A DNA stretch of 64,000 nucleotides. Source: Gentiana macrophylla. Taxonomy: Eukaryota; Streptophyta; Magnoliopsida; Gentianales; Gentianaceae. Position 1 is the stretch's first letter. Every line of letters begins with the position of its first letter. Shown here piece by piece: positions 1 to 11,856 of the stretch. Where the stretch lies: assembly GCA_026214975.1 (NCBI GenBank), contig JAOBSW010000993.1, forward strand, positions 1-64,000. Direction: 5' to 3'. The position numbers were made by a program, and so were the translations under genes. Below the pieces are notes generated by a model. It was given only the letters and a program-made list of their open reading frames with translations, did not search any database and had not been told where the DNA came from.

Positions 1-1660
1 GTGATTAGCCTCTCGCCTCTTTTCCTTCTTTTTCTCTCTCGCGCGCCTCTTTTGTGGAGGTTGCTCGCTTTTGTCTTTGCCACGCTCAGGACGGCGCTTT
101 CACTGACTCCCATCATTCGAGCCCTTTCCAACATTTCTCTCGAGACCCGCTTTAGGGGTCGAGGTTGAATTCGGTTTTCATTGGTCCCTTGGCGATCCTC
201 GTGAGGAAACATGTGACAACCGTGCATCATCCGGAATGTTCCTTTGTCCGATCGTATATTCGATGAAACGTTCATAATATTCTTTTCCGGACTCATGTCC
301 TCCCATGCAATTTCATATAGGTCCTCTATAGTTTTCTTTGGTCTACTCGCCGATTCAAACTCTCGATTTAATTTCTCGGAGAGATCCTCCCAACCTTTTC
401 TTGAGCCGCGGGAGTCCACGTATCCAAGATGCGGCCCTATCCTCGCATGCTTCCGACTAAGGCGATGCACTGTGCAGATTTATTTTGTGTCGCCGGGGTG
501 ATGCGACCTTGGAAAGCGGTGAGCGATCGTTTGGGCAAGAATTTCCGTTGTAGTAATTATAGCCGGGATAGCTAACCTTTCGCGACGGTAGGCAATGTTT
601 CGTAATTCTCTTGGCGAGCACGTCGATTCCCGAGATTGGGGCGGTTCTCTCGGTGGCCTTGACTTTTTAAATCGGCGAGCTCATTTTTCATTATCTCCAT
701 CATTACCCGCATCGGGTGGCGGGTCGTAATAACGCCTGTGTATTAGCCCTCTCTGGCCTGCGTTCTGACTCCCCGCAGTCCTCCGACTCCTCCCGGTGAT
801 CTCTCTTTTCACGGATAATTAGGCGGGCGTCCGGTGCGTCCTTGTCTCGTCGGGGGAGTAATCCTCCCTCAGGAAGGCTGAGACGACTTGGGGCCGAGGC
901 CTTGTCCTTCTCACCCAACCTTTTGAAAGCCGAGCCTTTTTCATGTGATCTTTCCTCCGGGTGATCACGATCTGGGAGGACCGAAGTCTGCACAACGTTT
1001 TTCCTGGGTCCTTTACGGCCTGAGGAGCGTACACTTTCTTCTATCTCGACCCCGTGAGTCGACTCTGCCGACCCTTATTCGCGCGCGATAGCGATTTCAT
1101 CTCAGGGGATTCGGGTCGTGATCGGCATTGAGCTTGGCCCTTTGCTACCAGGACGGGAGTTGGCTAGGTACATAGTTTCGCGATATCTCGCGTATTCCCT
1201 TATTTCGCAATCTCCGGATCTTCTTGAAGATCGCCCTTCCTGGGGTTGATCTCTCGGCTTTCTTTGCGATCGAGATGCTCCTCTCGATTTTCCCATCTAA
1301 TCTTTATACGACCTCTCTTGACTTGGCCTTCCGATTTATCAAATTTCGGGCATCGCTAGGGGCCAAAACTCCCTTTGTGATCCTTCCCCTGGCTTGAGCA
1401 ATTTCTTGTGTCTCCATCGCGACATCGCCTTGCAAATGCGTTTGTACAACGCCTCGCAGGAGTTTGGGGTCCAGCTTGTCCTTTGCTTCCCGCCATAGGT
1501 TGACTATTTGTGCTTAGATTTTCGCCTTGGGTCGGACTCCTGGCAACTTTGATGTGATCCTACATATGATGGAGCCGGTCGGAGGGACCGCCGTTTGGAT
1601 TGTGTGTAGTTTTTATGAAGCTGGTGAAACTTTCTTTCCGTAACGGAGCCAATCAAGATG
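1..1660 (-). pseudogene. Decayed LTR-retrotransposon gag-like region (probably Ty3/gypsy)
   Basis: No long frame survives. Short minus-strand reading pieces are rich in Arg, Glu, Ser and Lys (for example within 703-1034 and 1102-1296), with a composition like the basic Arg/Glu-rich stretch near the zinc knuckle of plant gypsy gag proteins. The same kind of stretch is seen in the better preserved element at 29 kb. At about 1636-1649 the minus strand reads TGGCTCCGTTACGG, which could be a decayed primer-binding site next to an LTR on the right. GC content is higher than in the flanking DNA. This is inferred from composition and layout only; no catalytic motif was seen. Confidence 0.4.
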
Positions 1661-2300
1661 TTTAAATCGTCACGGTGTCCTCATGCGGTGTATGGGACGG
1701 TGGATATCTGGGTCATTGTATTTTTGGTGTGGTGTTATTCCGGAGGGTGGTGGTTCGGAGGAATGAGAGTGGACAGAGCCTTTTCTTGCAGGTATCGTGT
1801 CTCTTTTTTATATATCCTCTCCCTAGTTTACAATGACCCCCCCCTTTTATAGAGGTGGGTAACTTAGGGAATAAGTAATCTTATTAGATATTTTACTAAT
1901 AGCTAGGTTTAACTTAGATACTAAGCAAGACGAAATATCTAAGATACAAGTGGGAAAAGATCTGGATCAGCGGCGGCCACCTGCGAGGTCGCAAGGAGCA
2001 AGCCTTTTCCGGTCTCGCCCATGGCGACCTTCTTGACTTGTCCGGATGAGTTTCACGGGATCTATTGCATTTGCTTGGGACCGCAAATGCTTTGGTCATG
2101 GCGAGGTGAGGCGGTGGCCACACCTTTTGCGATCTCTCTTGTCATGCCGGAGAGGTGGCGCAATGGGTTGTCTCTTACTGTTGAGGTGGTGGAATCATTT
2201 ATACCCATCAAAGTTGATTATAGCTTTTTGATGGATATGCAGTATTCAATGATGCAGCTATTTTTGGAGACACAAATATAGAATTGCCATCCTTTAGGTC
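1661..2300 (-). mobile_element. Possible 5' LTR/leader of the decayed element to the left
   Basis: The block lies beyond the candidate primer site and has the alternating AT-rich and GC-rich look of a plant LTR. It includes the TATA-like stretch tttttatatatcc near 1805 and a long C run at about 1840. I found no second copy in the window and no clear TG/CA ends, so the borders are guesses. Confidence 0.25.
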
Positions 2301-3780
2301 AAACAGTCTGGGACCGTTCCACTAATAACTGGATCTGAGAATGGAATTATCAAGTAATAACTCGTTATTCTTGCAAATTCGACTAATTCGAAGGTATCTA
2401 CTTCTGCTAATGTTACTGTTCCTAGCATTTCAAGTTCTGAATTATGCTAATGTTATTGTTCCTAGCATTTCAAGTTCTGAAAATTCTAAAAAATTGCGTA
2501 TTGAGTCTGATAATTTGCGTATTGAGTCTGGGACCGTTCCTCGGGCAACTGGGGTTGAGGGGAATCCCAAGGCAGGTATTGAAACTGCCATGGTAAATAT
2601 TGAAGCTACCATCGTCAACTCTTTTGATAACCATGAAGTTGAAACTAATAGTTTTGTTTTTTTAGAGGTTTAATAGTTTTGTTGAGAACAGAAATAATGG
2701 TAGGTTTGTCGTGGTTGATCATATTGGTGATCCCACAGTTTAAGGTTTTGTTTAAGGATGCATCTATGATGTTTTAAAGAAGATTGATTGTGTTTTTTAC
2801 TTGGTTCATATCATGAAGCTTTCTAATAGACTAGTGTTACTTTGTTGGTGTGTTACTGTGTCATTTTCAGCCATATATAAGCCAAATATAAGGCTGAAAA
2901 TTAGATTTTGGAGCAAAAAATAAAGTGTTTAAGGGTTGAAAAACTTGAAATACTTTTGTTGACTTTATGTTGTTGTCTTCTTCTACTTTCTTCAAATATA
3001 CCTTTAAAGATACAATGTTGCAATGTTTTTTTTTTCATAAAAGAATCAATAATAGAGTGATTCAAACCCCCCCCCCCCCCCCTTACATTGGAAAACATAC
3101 TAAAGATGATATTTCAGTCATTAATGGATAAGAAATGCAATGGATATTGTTTTATGTGGTTATTAGTACAAAAAAGTGTTTTGAGAAGTTGAAGAGGAAA
3201 ACAGAATTGGTTGTGTTACTGTGATGTTACTGTGTTACTATGATGTCTTTATTTGGTTTTAATCTTTCTTTGCATTCTACTATTTGTTGTGGTGTGGTTT
3301 TGGGCTAGGTGGTTGAAGGTTGTTGATTCAAATGGTTATGTTTGTGTTTTTTTGTCTTTAGAAAATTGAAAGAGCCTAGATTCTCTATTGATAAGGCCGA
3401 GCCGATGCTATTTGATGTATTTTCTGTTTCACACATCTTTCATGGAGTTTGATGTGGTGCGGGTTTGAAGGATGAAGGTCTATAGATGGTAAAGCAGACT
3501 GCTTTCGTCTTCAAGAACTTGAAGAATGTTTTAGTTTCATTGATAGGCTTTTTTATTACATCCAATAGTATTAGACTTTTATTTTCTTGATTCCCCCGGA
3601 GTTGCATCTCCATAATGCTTTGATAGATTGTTTCATTAGGATATGAAGCATTTTTTGACATATTGCTATATTACGCAATGTTAATGGTGATATTTTGGAT
3701 GTTAATAAAAATGTGTTACTTTGTTACTGTGTTACTGTGTAACACAGTAACATGTGTTGGTGTAAACGCTTCGATAAGAT
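2301..3780. other. Intergenic, no recognisable gene
   Basis: A 110-codon plus-strand frame at 2341-2673 has a 35-bp near-duplicate inside it (about 2410-2480) and no family I recognise, so I do not call it a gene. A run of about 16 C lies at 3067-3082. The phrase TGTTACTGTG recurs from about 2830 and forms a 10-bp hairpin with a 3-nt loop at 3730-3752. Confidence 0.5.
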
Positions 3781-3781
3781 T

Positions 3782-4090
3782 CGGCTTTCAAATACTAGGT
3801 CGAAAGGGTATCAAACGCGGTCTCAAAATGAATATAAAAAAATATGAACTTTGGTGAAACAATTTTGATGATCGGTGTTCTAAATCAAAAGACGGTCGTT
3901 TATAAGAAAAAACCTCTGGTTAATATAAATATTTTTCGGCTTTCAAAATATACATCGGAAGGGTATAATGTTTGGCTCAAATTAAAGAGCAAAAAAAAAA
4001 AGAATTTTGGTGAATTTTTTTTGACGATCGGAGTTGTAAATCAAAAGTTATGGTTGTTTGAAAAAAAAAAGGAAGCTTATACACAGCTAC
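3782..4090. repeat. Tandem duplication, period about 155 bp
   Basis: The unit beginning cggctttcaaat at 3782 recurs as cggctttcaaaat at 3937. The two copies share the order of phrases (aagggtat, tttggtgaa, gatcgg, aatcaaaag) but differ at many bases, so the duplication is old. Confidence 0.7.
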
Positions 4091-4360
4091 AATAAATATA
4101 TGCAAACAATACCATTGCTAAAGACGCGCGTTCTAGGGTAAGGGTATTTTTGTCCGTCTGAAATTTTTTTGTCCTTTTTGCAACTAAAAAAAGGAGTGTG
4201 TCCTATTTATTCATTTTGTAATATTTTTGTCCTTTTCCCTCGATCCCCCAAATATATTTTCACACTATAATAAAAATATATTAAATTAATACACAACTCC
4301 TTAAATATAACATGGAACATATTTTCACACAACAAATTATTTTGATCCAGTTCGAGTTAA

Positions 4361-4675
4361 ACGATGATTATTCTGATTCAATTCGAGTCAGAATTTAAAT
4401 GTTTTTCATACCCAATACCGGTCAAAAAGACTTTCTAACTAAAATTCAGTCAAGAAAACCTTTTACATTCTGTCTGAAAGTCGGTCAGAATCAATGAGTT
4501 TGAAAATTATTCTGACACATTTGAGTCAGAAAACGATGATTATTCTGATTTAATTCGAGTCAGAACTTTGAATATTTTTCATACTTAATACCGGTCAGAA
4601 AAACATTCTCACAAAATTTGAGTCAATAATACTTTTAACATTCTGTCTGAAATTCGGTCAGAATCAACGAGTGTA
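4361..4675. repeat. Tandem duplication, period 172 bp
   Basis: acgatgattattctgatt begins at 4361 and again at 4533. Both copies carry ttcgagtcagaa, aataccggtca, cattctgtctgaaa and cggtcagaatcaa in the same order. Sequence further left and right (about 4250-4990) is AT-rich with no gene. Confidence 0.8.
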
Positions 4676-5011
4676 GAAAAACATAAATTTGAAGGGTAAA
4701 AGTGGAAAATAAAATTATGTGTATTAAGATTTTTATTTGTATGAAAAGACATTCCCTATAACATTTGTCACACCGTTTGATTCGGATCGAATTATAAAGT
4801 AAATGTGGCGAGTTTTAGTAATTTAATTTTAGTCACAAAATCATATCGAATATGTAAAACAATTAAAATCTGACTCAAATTATGTCAGAATAATTATTAT
4901 CTAATGATATAAATTGAGCTTTGAAAAGATGATCCGACAAGTAACATAAAATTAAACATCAACCCAATGGACTTATTCATAATGTTTCGTGGAGAAAAGT
5001 AAAAGGTATTT

Positions 5012-5666
5012 TGACGATACCGGATTTCATCACTCCACGTGTCACGCGCACAACACCCTCTTAGTAGCAATATTAATGGACCCAAAGTTCTAACTTTAAG
5101 GCCCAGAGGCCCAGCGCCGATCTCTGAACTGGAAAAAGGCTGTCCGGGTTACCCTCCGAATCCATCGCAGGTCGGAGAGGAGCAGACCAATGCAGTTCGG
5201 TTTGCTCGACCTCAAAATATCGCCGCACGTCGGCTAGCGAAGATGATAATAACAATGATTAATTATACGATAATTATGGAAAAATCTCAAGTCATTAAGA
5301 CTCCAATCTTTATCATTTAATAACGGATATTTGTATATCGTAACTATCTCCTAAAATCAAGGGATAATCCAAGCATTATCTCTAACTTGAACGACAAGAA
5401 AAGAGAGTCCACATTGGACACGGCCCACGCAGGCCTAAAGCACCATCACCCCTATATAAACAAAACAATCCGAAGTTAACTACGATGATTTGATTCCAAA
5501 ATACATATTGGATACGTAGGCATCCTGGAGAAATTCTCAAATTTCGATCTAAATCACCACACAAAACTCCCTCTGCTCTTCATATTTTTTCTTAATTTCT
5601 CATCCTCCCCAGTTATCACTAGGTAAAAAGACTCAGATTTTATATCCGATGAATCTTGTTTCGTCA
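5012..5666 (+). mobile_element. LTR related to the Tat element's LTR, plus orientation
   Basis: It starts TGACGATAC and ends TTTCGTCA. The first 33 bases match the start of the Tat LTR read on its coding strand (31180 downward) at most positions, including CTCCACGTGTCA. A TATA box (ctatataaac, about 5451) and the phrase ggatacgtaggca (about 5510) sit where they do in the Tat LTR. The flanking 5-mers (tattt, gggtc) do not match, so this is either a decayed solo LTR or the left LTR of an element whose inside was lost. No primer site is evident after 5666. Confidence 0.65.
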
Positions 5667-6006
5667 GGGTCCTTTCTCACTGATTTTGGTTTAGTTTACA
5701 AATGTTTTTTATTTTATTTTATTTTTATTAAGAGAAATAGTTACAGGATACAAAGCTTTCGCATCTCGGCTCAAAGGCTAGACTGTCGTTGTGGCATGTC
5801 TTTTTTCTTTACGGTGAGCTACGCTCCTACTCCTAGGGCAACTTGTGATAATGGAAAATAATATTAACGAAAACAAAGTGCATAAATATCAAATATTTTC
5901 ACACAATATAAAGATGACTTGAATAAATCAATTGAAATGACAAAAACGTCAATAAGATTTGTCTTTAAATCATCCGAAAGGGATAAATAATCTCATAGGA
6001 GAGAAA
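5667..6006. other. AT-rich, no gene seen
   Basis: I see nothing supportable here. It may include decayed internal sequence of the LTR element to the left. Confidence 0.4.
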
Positions 6007-6008
6007 TA

Positions 6009-6869
6009 CTCCCTCCCTTTCTATTTAAGTGATCATGAATCGCTAAAAACACATATTTTAAGGCGAGTAGTTAATATTCTAACTTAACAACAAAATGATA
6101 ATATCATCCCTTAAATAAAATTAATAGAATGTTGTTTTCAATCTCTTATTGCTTAATAAATAAGGTGATAATGTTGGAATTATCTTGGGTGTTCAGCGGT
6201 GGTGTAATGATGGATATTTAGCTGTGAGTGTGGTGAAACAGGGGTTGGCTCGTGGTGGAGCAGCGTGTGAGTGGAATGATGAAGATGGTGGTGCCGTACA
6301 AGCAAAGAGAGCGATAAGTAATTGGGCAGAGTTTTGCCTTGTTTTGTATATATTCCGCTTCTTTTTTTATGAATGTCACATGGAGTCCTATAGGGTGAGA
6401 ACCGACTTATATTCAACATAATTACAACTAAAGACATAATACGACTAAATCTGCGGTAACTAGTTGGGCCGCGGCAAACTGAGAGCGGTGTGGATCCTCG
6501 AGTTGCCATCATATGTCCTTAGCGGGCTCGCTGGGTCGTCAGTCTGTATTCTCCAAGTGTTGGGGGTGAAGGACCTCTGGCGGATCCCTCACCCTTCCAT
6601 TTATCATGGGCCTATTACCAAAGCCCATCCCCAGGGTGATTGCACCTGGTGACAAGGGCCCGGCCGCAATTCCTCTCTCCGGCCCCTATCCGCCTGTATT
6701 CAGTGGACCTGTTTGGATCCACGTCTGGGTCGGCGAGCCGGAAGGCGGAGCCGGCTTATCATAAGGGTAGATGTAGAAAAATACAATAAACAATGAAAAT
6801 ATAATTACGACAGGTTAAAAGGAAATTTTATTTTTGGCATCTACGACAGTTAAATAGGAACGGAGGGAG
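6009..6869. mobile_element. Stowaway-type MITE, split by a solo LTR
   Basis: The ends are CTCCCTCCCTTTCTATTTAA and, inverted, TTAAATAGGAACGGAGGGAG, flanked by TA on both sides (6007-6008 and 6870-6871). This is the Stowaway/Tc1-mariner signature. Removing the inserted LTR leaves about 260 bp. A relative without the insertion lies at 46778-47016. Confidence 0.85.
6166..6761. mobile_element. Solo LTR, 596 bp, with perfect TSD
   Basis: The block begins TGATAATG and ends CTTATCA, giving inverted TGATAA/TTATCA ends. It is flanked by a perfect 5-bp duplication, taagg, at 6161-6165 and 6762-6766. No internal retrotransposon sequence is present, so it is best read as a solo LTR left by LTR-LTR recombination. 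The start matches the solo LTR at 42821-43549. Confidence 0.85.
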
Positions 6870-6871
6870 TA

Positions 6872-7400
6872 CTTTGTAATGGAAAAAAAATCCACATATA
6901 AGTAAAAAAAAAAAAATTGAGGAACATACAAGTAAATTAACTTGGAACATTAAGGAATCTCCCGGTTCATTAAACAGTTGAAAGCATATATAAATCTGAA
7001 ACATTAAGAAAATTAATTACTTTAAAACGCAACTTTTAACATAAGAATATTCACTTTAAAACCGACTTGACCTATGCATATAAAACAAGTCTATTAACTT
7101 TTTCGCTTCATCTTGCACATACTTGTTCGTTTCATTAATTACATACTTACCGTGTTTAGCTTGCTAATCAAACTTACGTAAACAATCTACTAACACATAC
7201 TTCACTTGTCAAGTAACTGTAGCATGTCCGTGTCTTGTTAGTCATGTTCCCGTATCTAACTTAACATTAGGACTTGGTGCAGCACGGGTTACACGGCTAT
7301 TATGACTAATCATACCTCCAACTTAGGACTTAGAATACCAAGGTACTACGTACAATACGTGATAAGTTCCTAAAAAGTTGAATATTTCTAGATGTTTTGG
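6872..7400. other. AT-rich intergenic sequence
   Basis: No gene is seen. The phrase catacctccaacttaggactta near 7312 is a diverged relative of the tandem repeat at 9622-9761. Confidence 0.4.
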
Positions 7401-8284
7401 ACTTAGTTAGGTGTCATATTTCGTTATTTTGCAAAAAAACATTTATCCATTTCAGGCTAGGTTATTGCGGATGATCGAGTTATTACAGAATTATTCGAGA
7501 TTAGAAGAAAAAAAAGACCCAAAACGGAGCTAAAGTGAGCTAAAGTTAAGTAGTTTCAATAATCAGTCTTCGTCACACCCAGGGTGTAATGCTTGTCAGA
7601 AATTTAAACCTAGCCAATGAAATATTCTGATTGATGAAATTTTTTCCAATAAATTTTCAGTGAAGTTGACATGTTTTTAATGGAAAAGGAGGAGCTAATA
7701 CACTAGAAGAGTCTAAGATTGATAGAGATTTGACTTTTAGAGATTTTCTTGATATAATTAGTTAAGGTAACATCCAAGATTTGTAATTATCATTTAACAT
7801 TTCTCCCAAGTCAACTTAGACCCAATTTTTGGGACGCCAAACACATGTTTTAGGCGTGAAAACCATATTACTCACCATCTACTATTTTTCTCTCAACTCT
7901 TCAATAACAATATTTATTGTTTAAAGCTTAAGAACAAAGAACTGATCGTGAATTTTTTGGTTTTATGCTATTTGTTAGACTATCCTAATTTTTTTCTTTT
8001 GAATTTCTTTCATTTATTCTATTTTACGCCTTTATTAACACCAATATGTCACCTTTCAGTCCATTACCAAATTGATAGCAATCATATAAATCTATAAAAA
8101 TTCATCTATCAATCCATAGATTCAAATGAATAGCACACCGAAATCAATACAAAAGCATATTGATTCATAATAACAGGAAAAATCGAATCTTTAATTAATA
8201 TATCCATTTACCGGGCTATTCTTAGTCCAATAACATTAAATCTACTCATGCATGATTAAAAATATTACAAGAATCATGGATATT

Positions 8285-8762
8285 GGTGTTACTAGTATCA
8301 ATTGGTGTTAATAAAGACGCAACTTTATTTCTTTATACATTAAAAGCGGGGGCAATCTGTCCGAACACCCCCCCCCCCTTAAGTGTTGGCAATCTGGCCA
8401 ATACTTGCACAATTTTTTTTAAATAATGTTCCAACTAGAGTTCGATTTCATGACCTCTGGATCTGATACCATGTAAAGATCAAGCGCTTACCGTTGTACT
8501 AAAAACCAATTGTTGATAGTAAATGAGCTACTATATTTTTTATATATAGAGAGTGTAGGCAATCTGTCCAACACCCCCTCAAGTGTGAGAAATCCGTCCC
8601 AACACTTGCACAATTTTTTTAAAATAATGTTCTAACCAGAGTTCGATCTCGTGACATCTTGCTCCGATACCATGTCAGAATCAAGCACTTACCGTTTTAC
8701 TAAAACCAATTGATACTAGTAAATGCACAACTTTATTTCTTTATACATTAAGAGTGTGGACA
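8285..8762 (-). mobile_element. TRIM retrotransposon with three tandem LTRs
   Basis: Read on the minus strand the order is LTR1 (8762-8673), primer site TGGTATCGGAGC (8672-8661), short insert, purine tract GAGGGGG (8580-8574), LTR2 (8573-8472), a second primer site TGGTATCAGATC (8471-8460), insert, purine tract of G residues (about 8377-8368), and LTR3 (8367 to about 8285, truncated). The LTRs begin TGTTNGGACAGATTGCC or a shortened form, and end CTTGAT...ACA. The primer sites resemble TGGTATCAGAGC, complementary to initiator tRNA-Met. There is no coding capacity, as expected for TRIMs. Confidence 0.75.
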
Positions 8763-8932
8763 TCCTAGAAGTTCTTCCAACTTGATTTTTAGCAATTTAT
8801 TGAACTTGTGTTGAGTTTTAAATAACACCTTAGTTTTTATTTATTTTATAATTCGAAATTGTTAGATGTTTTTTCTTTCATAAATTACATATTTTGTAAT
8901 TGTAATAATTAGAGTTGCCGTAACAAAACGGT

Positions 8933-9086
8933 GAAATTCGAATTGATTCATCTGTGCATTTCAAATACATGCACAAGTGAAGTGATGAAATTCGGATATA
9001 CGTACCTATGAAATTCGAATTGATGCATATGTGCCTTTCAAATACATGCACATGTGAAGTGATGCAATTCAGATACAAGCATGCAC
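8933..9086. repeat. Tandem duplication, period 77 bp
   Basis: gaaattcgaattgat begins at 8933 and 9010. Each is followed by tgtgc, ttcaaatacatgcaca and gtgaagtgatg. A decayed third partial copy may follow (cacctgcaaagtgatgc, about 9084). Confidence 0.7.
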
Positions 9087-9621
9087 CTGCAAAGTGATGC
9101 ACCTCACGAAGACAATGACTTATAGCTTTTGGCGGAACGGAGATGACCATTACCCCTTCGTGCGAGAATACCTCATTCAGATTATGACTCAATGCATACA
9201 TGAAAATCAAATTCAAAATAAGCTTGAGAACTTTTTCTTGAGCGTTTTTGGTTTTATTCAGACGTGTCACCGTCTGAATCAAACACCTCCATTGTATCAT
9301 GAAACATAGTTTCATGTGATCCTCAAGTGATATCCTAGGGGCGAAACATCTTTTAAAAGACAACGCATATTGCGTGCCTTGGAGATCATGTGTCATTGAT
9401 TCATTTACTGTATATTAATTTTTTCCAACAAATTCCCCTTAATTTGATTAGTTTCGCTAATATAAGTGAATAACTATTTGGTGTTTGTCCTAAGTCCCTG
9501 TGGGATCGACTTCCTAAATATTACGCGATAAGTTGTGCGCTTGCGGGTCTTAGTGATTATAGTGAAACACAACAATACGTCGTCTTAGTAGCGACATGGC
9601 TAATGCAACAGTCATACCTCC

Positions 9622-9761
9622 AACACGGGACTTTGAATACTCATAGTACTCCGTACAGTACATTGCAAGTTAATTAATTAAACCTTGTCTTAACACGGGA
9701 CTTTGAATACCCATAGTACTCCATACAGTACATTGCAAGTTAACTAATTAAACCTTGTCTT
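9622..9761. repeat. Tandem duplication, period 70 bp
   Basis: aacacgggactttgaatac starts at 9622 and 9692. Both copies continue through catagtactcc, acagtacattgcaagtta and aattaaaccttgtctt with about three differences, so it is recent. Confidence 0.85.
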
Positions 9762-9769
9762 AACACAGC

Positions 9770-11107
9770 TAAGAGCACATAAGGCTCGTAGATTTCATAT
9801 TAAAAGTCATTATCTAACATACGAGAACCCACTGAGGCCATAACAACACTAAACTCTCTTCATATCTACACTACTCATAACCCAAACACATAAAACATTT
9901 TACAGAAAAGTAACTAGAAAACAAAATAACGTTTCGAAAATATAATTTTGTACATACCCCGCAACACATAATTATGTCTATTTTCGTGCAGTTTAACGTA
10001 AAATAATATTCAAAACAATTTAAGAGCTTAATCTTTAAACTAAAAATGAAACATTCTGATAAGAAATATCCATTATCTTAAAGACAGTTTGAACTACAAA
10101 CCGAACAACAACTAATTTCCAAATCTTACACAAATCTAACATAAATCTTACGATAATCTAAACCCACAAAGATCAAAGCCAGAATAACTATGAAAAGATT
10201 AGGTCTTATCTTCAAGAAAAGATTCAAATCTTAAAACCGCTTCTGAAAATCGAATATGATTCAAAAACGTTGATCAACGAACCCAAAAATCAACCAAATT
10301 GCTCCAGAAACTAAGTCTGGAAGTCATCCCGTGCGCTTTCCCGGGTGAAGGGTCGGGAAAACGGCCTAGTGCTTAGCTAAAAACTCCGAAACGCGAATCA
10401 TGTCAAGTTTAGAGCTATCTATAGGCTTTTTATAGGTATTTTTGAGTCTATGCCGGTGTTTAGGTGGCTTGAAGACTGAAAAAACTTAACTCTTAAAATA
10501 TTAGGAAAAGAAAAACTTAATCCTAAAATGACGAAAATAATTTTATTAAAATGTCAGAGTTTCACATGATATGTTTACGTTCAAAAGTCTACCTTCACAT
10601 TATCTCACAACAATTTTTGTTTGTATAAAGCATCAAGAAGATAGTAACATTCATAACTTTTTTTTGAGGAAAAGTAACATTCATAACTATAAAATGATAT
10701 TGTGTTGATGTTATATAAACATTTAAGAATAAATCTATCAATTTCGTTTTTATTCATTGGAAAATGTTAAGAGCAACTTCTCATCAAAAAATACAAGTCA
10801 TAATTCTCAAATAATGCGTATTATTTTATTAATATTGTAGGGTAGGTAAACGAGGGTTGGCATGATTGGAAAGGTATTGGGACAAGACGATGGGGTTCAT
10901 ACTTCATAGTTGTCTAAATGTCCATGTTAGCTAGTTTGACAACATCTCTCATGGCCTGTTTTAATTTATTTTTAAAATAAAATATACATAAATAACATAA
11001 ACAAATGCAATTACAAACATTTGATATTTGATCAACGGGTAATAAATGTAAGTTATGTTATTGTTAATAGCTTTTTTTTGGATAAATTATTGTTAATAGC
11101 TTATAAA
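9770..11107. other. Intergenic, no gene recognised
   Basis: The DNA is AT-rich. A GC-richer patch at 10300-10470 (cccgtgcgctttcccgggtg, then a TATA-like ctttttatagg) looks like part of an LTR, but no ends or partner were found. Confidence 0.4.
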
Positions 11108-11109
11108 TA

Positions 11110-11384
11110 CTACCTACGTCCCACAAAAAGTGTCCATAACGAAAAAATGAATTGTCCCATAAAAAGTGTCCATTTAAATTTCCAATACATCAATAAATAT
11201 ATTTTTTTCAATCATACCTTTATTTTAAGATTTAATTTTTCATAATCCTTTCATATTCCAAAACAAGCATTTATGATTAGTTAAGGGTATATTTGTCTAT
11301 TCATTCTTAAAATACAACACATTAACTATTTTCTTAATCTCCGTGTCCAATAAAAAATGGACACTTTTTATGAGACGGAGGTAG
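11110..11384. mobile_element. Stowaway-type MITE
   Basis: Ends are CTACCTACGTCCCACAAAAA and the inverted TTTTTATGAGACGGAGGTAG, flanked by TA (11108-11109, 11385-11386). Length is 275 bp. It belongs to the same subfamily as 49628-49894, sharing the inner 'gtgtcca' ends and the phrase aaaacacaacacatta. Confidence 0.85.
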
Positions 11385-11624
11385 TATTTTTATACGTGTA
11401 TATCATATATATAAATCAGTCTTGCACATGCAATACTCAATAGATAATTATTCAGTTTTGTAGGTATTTGAAGTAATTATTAATTGAAGTACGTGAGCAC
11501 TAGTAGATGGATGATAATGACAATAGCACGCGTGAGCATATTCCGACCATTTCAAAGTTAGTGAAAGACCATTCTTTTTTGGTATTTTATTGAGAGGATG
11601 ATATAAAAACCCGTAATATAAATA

Positions 11625-11856
11625 CTACCTCCGGTCAAAATATAAGTCATCGTTGAGCTTTTGACACGCATATTAAGGAGGCGATAACTAATCGAATTTT
11701 ACATTATCACGCACTGAAATTACCTCAGCAGCTTGTTCGGTCAATTGCGGTGTAAACAATGGGTAATTTCGTCGTGATAACAGAAAATTGATTAGTTATC
11801 GCTCGTTAATATCGTCACAAAGCTCAATCAATGACTTATATTTTAATTCGAGGTAG
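11625..11856. mobile_element. Stowaway-type MITE
   Basis: Ends are CTACCTCCGGTCAAAATATA and inverted TATATTTTAATTCGAGGTAG, flanked by TA (11623-11624, 11857-11858). The inside is near-palindromic (gataactaatcgaatttta against aaattgattagttatc), so the transcript could form a long hairpin. Confidence 0.85.

Larger units (their letters stand above)
7400..9610 (+). mobile_element. Decayed Athila-like LTR remnant, interrupted by a TRIM
   Basis: The phrases acccaaaacggagctaaag (about 7517) and agtccctgtgggatcgac (about 9495), followed by gcgcttgcgggtc and acacaacaatacgtcgtc, match my recollection of Athila-type gypsy LTR and leader sequence. The order fits a plus-oriented LTR. I see no second copy, no gag-pol and no TSD. 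A 172-codon minus frame inside (8878-9396) is not like any protein I know. Confidence 0.35.

Noticed and set aside
8878..9396. 172-codon minus frame
   Set aside because: It spans a 77-bp tandem duplication and resembles no family; length is explained by lack of stops in repeated DNA.
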